Part shown: piece after piece, positions 16,071-17,914 of the stretch
How positions within the stretch are numbered: position 1 is the first letter of the stretch
Layout: the number at the start of each line of letters is the position of its first letter
Assembly: GCA_035535315.1 (NCBI GenBank)
Contig: DATLQD010000019.1
Location: 1 to 17,914 of the forward strand
Source of the DNA: DASQGA01 sp035535315
GTDB taxonomy: Bacteria > Actinomycetota > Thermoleophilia > Gaiellales > Gaiellaceae
Length of the DNA stretch: 17,914 nt
Reading direction: 5' to 3'
Notes under the pieces: model-generated
Seen by the model: the letters and a program-made list of their open reading frames with translations, nothing else
The model's database searches: none
Told to the model about the DNA's origin: nothing
Position numbers and translations under genes: made by a program

Positions 16071-16237
16071 TAGATGGTTGGTCGGTAATTGGCGTGCCCG
16101 CGGGGACGGGCCAGATCAAGCCAGGGTGTGCCATCGCCCGCAGGCAAGGCTAGAGGCCTTGGCAAGGGCGAGGGTGCGGCCTGGCGCCGTGTCTGGGCCG
16201 CCATCCGAGGGTGTGGTAATTGTCGATCAACCATCTA
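16071..16237. repeat. 167-bp imperfect palindrome (MITE-like foldback element)
   Basis: The terminal 20 bp (16071-16090) match the reverse complement of the other end (16218-16237) at 17 of 20 positions. The symmetry continues inward: GCCAGG (16120-16125) with CCTGGC (16180-16185), TCGCCC (16134-16139) with GGGCGA (16166-16171), and a core hairpin CAAGGC-TAGAG-GCCTTG (16145-16161). All centre near 16153. The ends are TA...TA, as left by Tc1/mariner-IS630-type elements with TA target duplication. The right end provides the TAG stop of the ligase gene; the left end abuts the hydrolase start. There is no transposase and no other copy in this window. It could instead be a structured RNA or regulatory region. 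Confidence 0.65.
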
Positions 16238-17569
16238 ACCCCGTTCGTAGAGTCGTTCGCGCTCGTAGTTCGTCACGACCTGGTCGAAGAGCTGCTGCTC
16301 CGTGCGCGCGTAGTTCAGGTAGTGGTCGACCACGTCCTCGCCGAAGGCGGCGCGGGCCATGGTGCCGGCCTCGAGTGCCTCGATGGCCTCCAGCAGGGAG
16401 TGGGGGAACCGCTCCGCGTCCGACTCGTAGGCGTTTCCTTCGAGTGGGGGCGGCAGCTCGAGCTCGTTCTCGATCCCGTAGAGGCCGGCGGCCAAGAGCG
16501 CGGCGAAGGCCAGGTACGGGTTGGCGTCGCCGCCGGGGATCCGCGTCTCGGTTCGCATTGCGGGGCCGTGCCCGACGATCCGGAAGCCGACGGTGCGGTT
16601 GTCGTGACCCCAGGCGAGGGTGGTCGGCGCCCAGCTTCCGGCCGCGAACCGCTTGTAGGAGTTGATCGTCGGGGCCACGAACATGGCGAGCTCCTTGAGG
16701 CAGGCGATCTGCCCGGCGAGGTAGTGCTTGAAGGTGTCCGACTCGCCTTCGAAGGCGCTCTCGTCGCCGCGCCAGAGGCTCGAGTGGATGTGGCAGGAGT
16801 TCCCGATCCAGGTGTGGTCGGGCTTTGCCATGAAGGTGACCGAGCAGCCGTTCTCGAAGGCAATCTCCTTGGCGCCGTTCTTGTAGATCGTGTGGTTGTC
16901 GGCCATCGTCAGTGCGTCTGCGTAGCGGAAGTTGATCTCGTGCTGGCCGGGCCAGGCCTCGCCCTTCGAGGTCTCCACGCGCATGCCGGCGCCCTGCATC
17001 GCGTTCCGCACCTGGCGGATAAAGGGCTCGTCGTAGGTTGACGCCAGGATGTGGTAGTCGAGGATGTACGGGACCGATGGAGTCAGGTCGAGGTAGTGCT
17101 TGGCGTGCGCCTCCGCGTAGGTCTCCTGCAGGAGATAGAACTCGAGCTCGGAGCCGAACATCGGTGTGAAGCCGAGCATCGCCGCGCGGTCGAACTGGCG
17201 CTTCAGGACCTGGCGCGGCGACGGAGCAACCGGTGTTCCGTCGTGCCAGACGACGTCGCAGAGGACGAGCGCAGTCGCTTCGAGCCACGGGGTCCGTCGA
17301 AGCGTCGCCATGTCGGGGACGAGCCCGAAGTCGCCGTAGCCCCGCTCCCAGCTCGCGATCTGGTACCCGGGCTTCGGATCCATCTCCATGTCGAGCGCGA
17401 GCAGGTAGTTACATCCCTCAACGCCGTGCTCCGCCACGTTCTCCTCGACGAAGAAGTCGCCCATCAGGCGCTTGCCCATCAGGCGGCCCTGCATGTCGGT
17501 GAACGCGACGATCACCGTGTCGATCGAACCGTCGTCGACAGCGCTTTTCAGCTCGTCCGGCGTCAGCAT
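16235..17569 (-). CDS. Glutamine synthetase family ligase, gamma-glutamyl-amine (PuuA) type
   Basis: A 444-residue GS-fold enzyme. Active-site blocks: FGSELEFYL (138-146; E141, E143), GEAWPGQHEINF (E204, E211), NSCHIHSSL with H260, WGHDNRTVGFRI and ETRIPGGDANPYLAFAAL. These give the two metal sites, the ATP site and the glutamate site. The KNLYD adenylylation block of housekeeping GlnA is replaced by GNAYESD, as in the GlnA3/PuuA-like branch, which joins glutamate to amines or polyamines. Neighbouring PuuD-like and APC permease genes support gamma-glutamyl-polyamine or ethanolamine-type synthesis. The start is ATG 17569, with GGGAGAGG upstream. The TAG stop lies in the end of the palindromic element, yet the C-terminus looks full length. 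Confidence 0.9.
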   Translation of the reverse strand: MLTPDELKSAVDDGSIDTVIVAFTDMQGRLMGKRLMGDFFVEENVAEHGVEGCNYLLALDMEMDPKPGYQIASWERGYGDFGLVPDMATLRRTPWLEATALVLCDVVWHDGTPVAPSPRQVLKRQFDRAAMLGFTPMFGSELEFYLLQETYAEAHAKHYLDLTPSVPYILDYHILASTYDEPFIRQVRNAMQGAGMRVETSKGEAWPGQHEINFRYADALTMADNHTIYKNGAKEIAFENGCSVTFMAKPDHTWIGNSCHIHSSLWRGDESAFEGESDTFKHYLAGQIACLKELAMFVAPTINSYKRFAAGSWAPTTLAWGHDNRTVGFRIVGHGPAMRTETRIPGGDANPYLAFAALLAAGLYGIENELELPPPLEGNAYESDAERFPHSLLEAIEALEAGTMARAAFGEDVVDHYLNYARTEQQLFDQVVTNYERERLYERG

Positions 17570-17642
17570 CGGGCCTCTCCCTCAGCGGTCGGGGGCCGTG
17601 AGTCTATGCCGTCCCCGCGAGGCGGCGGTGCGGCTCCCAACC

Positions 17643-17672
17643 TTGACACCGTCCGACGCGAGTGTCCTAAAT
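17643..17672 (+). promoter_or_regulatory. Promoter of the APC permease gene
   Basis: A perfect -35 TTGACA (17643-17648), an 18-bp spacer and CTAAAT (17667-17672) lie about 57 bp before ATG 17729, in the 159-bp divergent region shared with the ligase gene. The -10 matches at 3 of 6, so only the -35 is strong. I could not identify a convincing leftward promoter for the ligase here. Confidence 0.5.
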
Positions 17673-17679
17673 ACCGCAG

Positions 17680-17695
17680 CGCGGCAGCAGCCGCG
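17680..17695 (+). other. Small GC hairpin in the permease leader
   Basis: CGCGGC-AGCA-GCCGCG forms a perfect 6-bp stem with a 4-nt loop between the putative -10 and the ribosome binding site (GAGAGG, 17716-17721). It has no T-run, so it is not an intrinsic terminator. It may be a protein-binding palindrome or only a result of high GC. Confidence 0.35.
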
Positions 17696-17728
17696 GTCAA
17701 GCGCTCTTCTGCGACGAGAGGACGGCGA

Positions 17729-17914
17729 ATGACCAGCCAAGCAGGCGTTCCGGAGAATCAACAGCCGGCGGATAGCGACGAAAGCCTTCTCCACAGGATG
17801 GGCTACGCCCAGGAGCTCCTCCGGGGCATGGGCGGATTTCAGAACTTCGCGATCAGCTTCACGATCATCTCGATCCTCGCGGGGTGCCTCACCTCGTACG
17901 CCGTCGGCATGGAG
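17729..17914 (+). CDS. APC superfamily amino-acid/amine permease, N-terminus (partial, runs off right edge)
   Basis: ATG 17729, with GAGAGG 7 nt upstream, opens a frame of 62 codons to the window end. After a polar N-terminal tail (TSQAGVPENQQPADSDES) comes LLHRMGYAQELLRGMGGFQN and FAISFTIISILAGCLTSYA, the tail-to-TM1 region of GABA/choline/amino-acid permeases of the APC superfamily, with the helix-breaking pattern of TM1. Divergence from the PuuA-like ligase suggests import of the amine or amino acid that the ligase glutamylates. The rest of the transporter is outside the window, so its specificity is open. Confidence 0.85.
   Translation, partial: MTSQAGVPENQQPADSDESLLHRMGYAQELLRGMGGFQNFAISFTIISILAGCLTSYAVGME

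Noticed and set aside
16134..16171. Core hairpin of the palindrome as an intrinsic terminator
   Set aside because: No T-run follows on either strand, and it is part of a larger symmetric element.
16220..17041. Plus-strand open frame opposite the glutamine-synthetase-like gene
   Set aside because: Its residues are an antisense reading of conserved GS motifs; no domain or ribosome site is seen.

Overview
The window is GC-rich, densely coded bacterial DNA with frequent GTG/TTG starts, 4-base gene overlaps and TTGACA/TAnnnT promoters. This fits a high-GC actinobacterium (Actinomycetota). The gene set and the style of the small conserved protein at 2417-2962 suggest class Thermoleophilia (Solirubrobacterales/Gaiellales-like), but that placement is only a guess. 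I see no rRNA, tRNA, CRISPR, phage or transposase genes.

Left flank (1-2962): the N-terminus of a HisC-like aminotransferase runs leftward off the window. It faces an FMN-dependent alpha-hydroxy-acid oxidase/dehydrogenase with only about 30 bp between the starts. A ureohydrolase (agmatinase/guanidino-acid hydrolase family) converges on the oxidase, and their stop codons overlap. A short conserved hypothetical gene diverges from the ureohydrolase.

Centre (2970-14272): two divergent operons flank a 161-bp control region. The leftward operon encodes a complete CUT1-type sugar ABC importer (Tat lipoprotein binding protein, MalF-like and MalG-like permeases, MalK-like ATPase), with a short-chain dehydrogenase (SDR) and an aldose 1-epimerase between permease and ATPase. 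The rightward operon encodes a CtBP-like D-2-hydroxyacid dehydrogenase, a FadR-type GntR regulator, an SDR, an acetoacetate-decarboxylase-family protein, a second SDR, a VOC (glyoxalase-fold) protein and a third SDR. Every junction in it is an overlap of 1-4 bases. A TGGT-N3-ACCA palindrome, typical of FadR-family operators, lies just downstream of a good TTGACA/TAGGGT promoter for the importer. Together this looks like a regulated uptake and oxidation locus for a sugar or sugar acid. It holds four SDRs and a Schiff-base-lysine enzyme, but no kinase, dehydratase, lactonase or classical aldolase, so the pathway matches no standard scheme I know.

Right flank (14277-17914): a leftward set encodes a glutamine-synthetase-like (PuuA-type) ligase, a PuuD-like gamma-glutamyl hydrolase and an M24 pita-bread hydrolase. 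The start of an APC amino-acid permease diverges from it. This looks like gamma-glutamylation-based amine or polyamine catabolism, and the ureohydrolase of the left flank could feed it. Between the ligase and the hydrolase lies a 167-bp imperfect palindrome bounded by TA dinucleotides that supplies the ligase stop codon. It looks like a MITE-type foldback element or a structured RNA.

No gene-free stretch exceeds about 165 bp. The two most interesting items are the unassigned oxidative sugar locus with its operator, and the foldback element.
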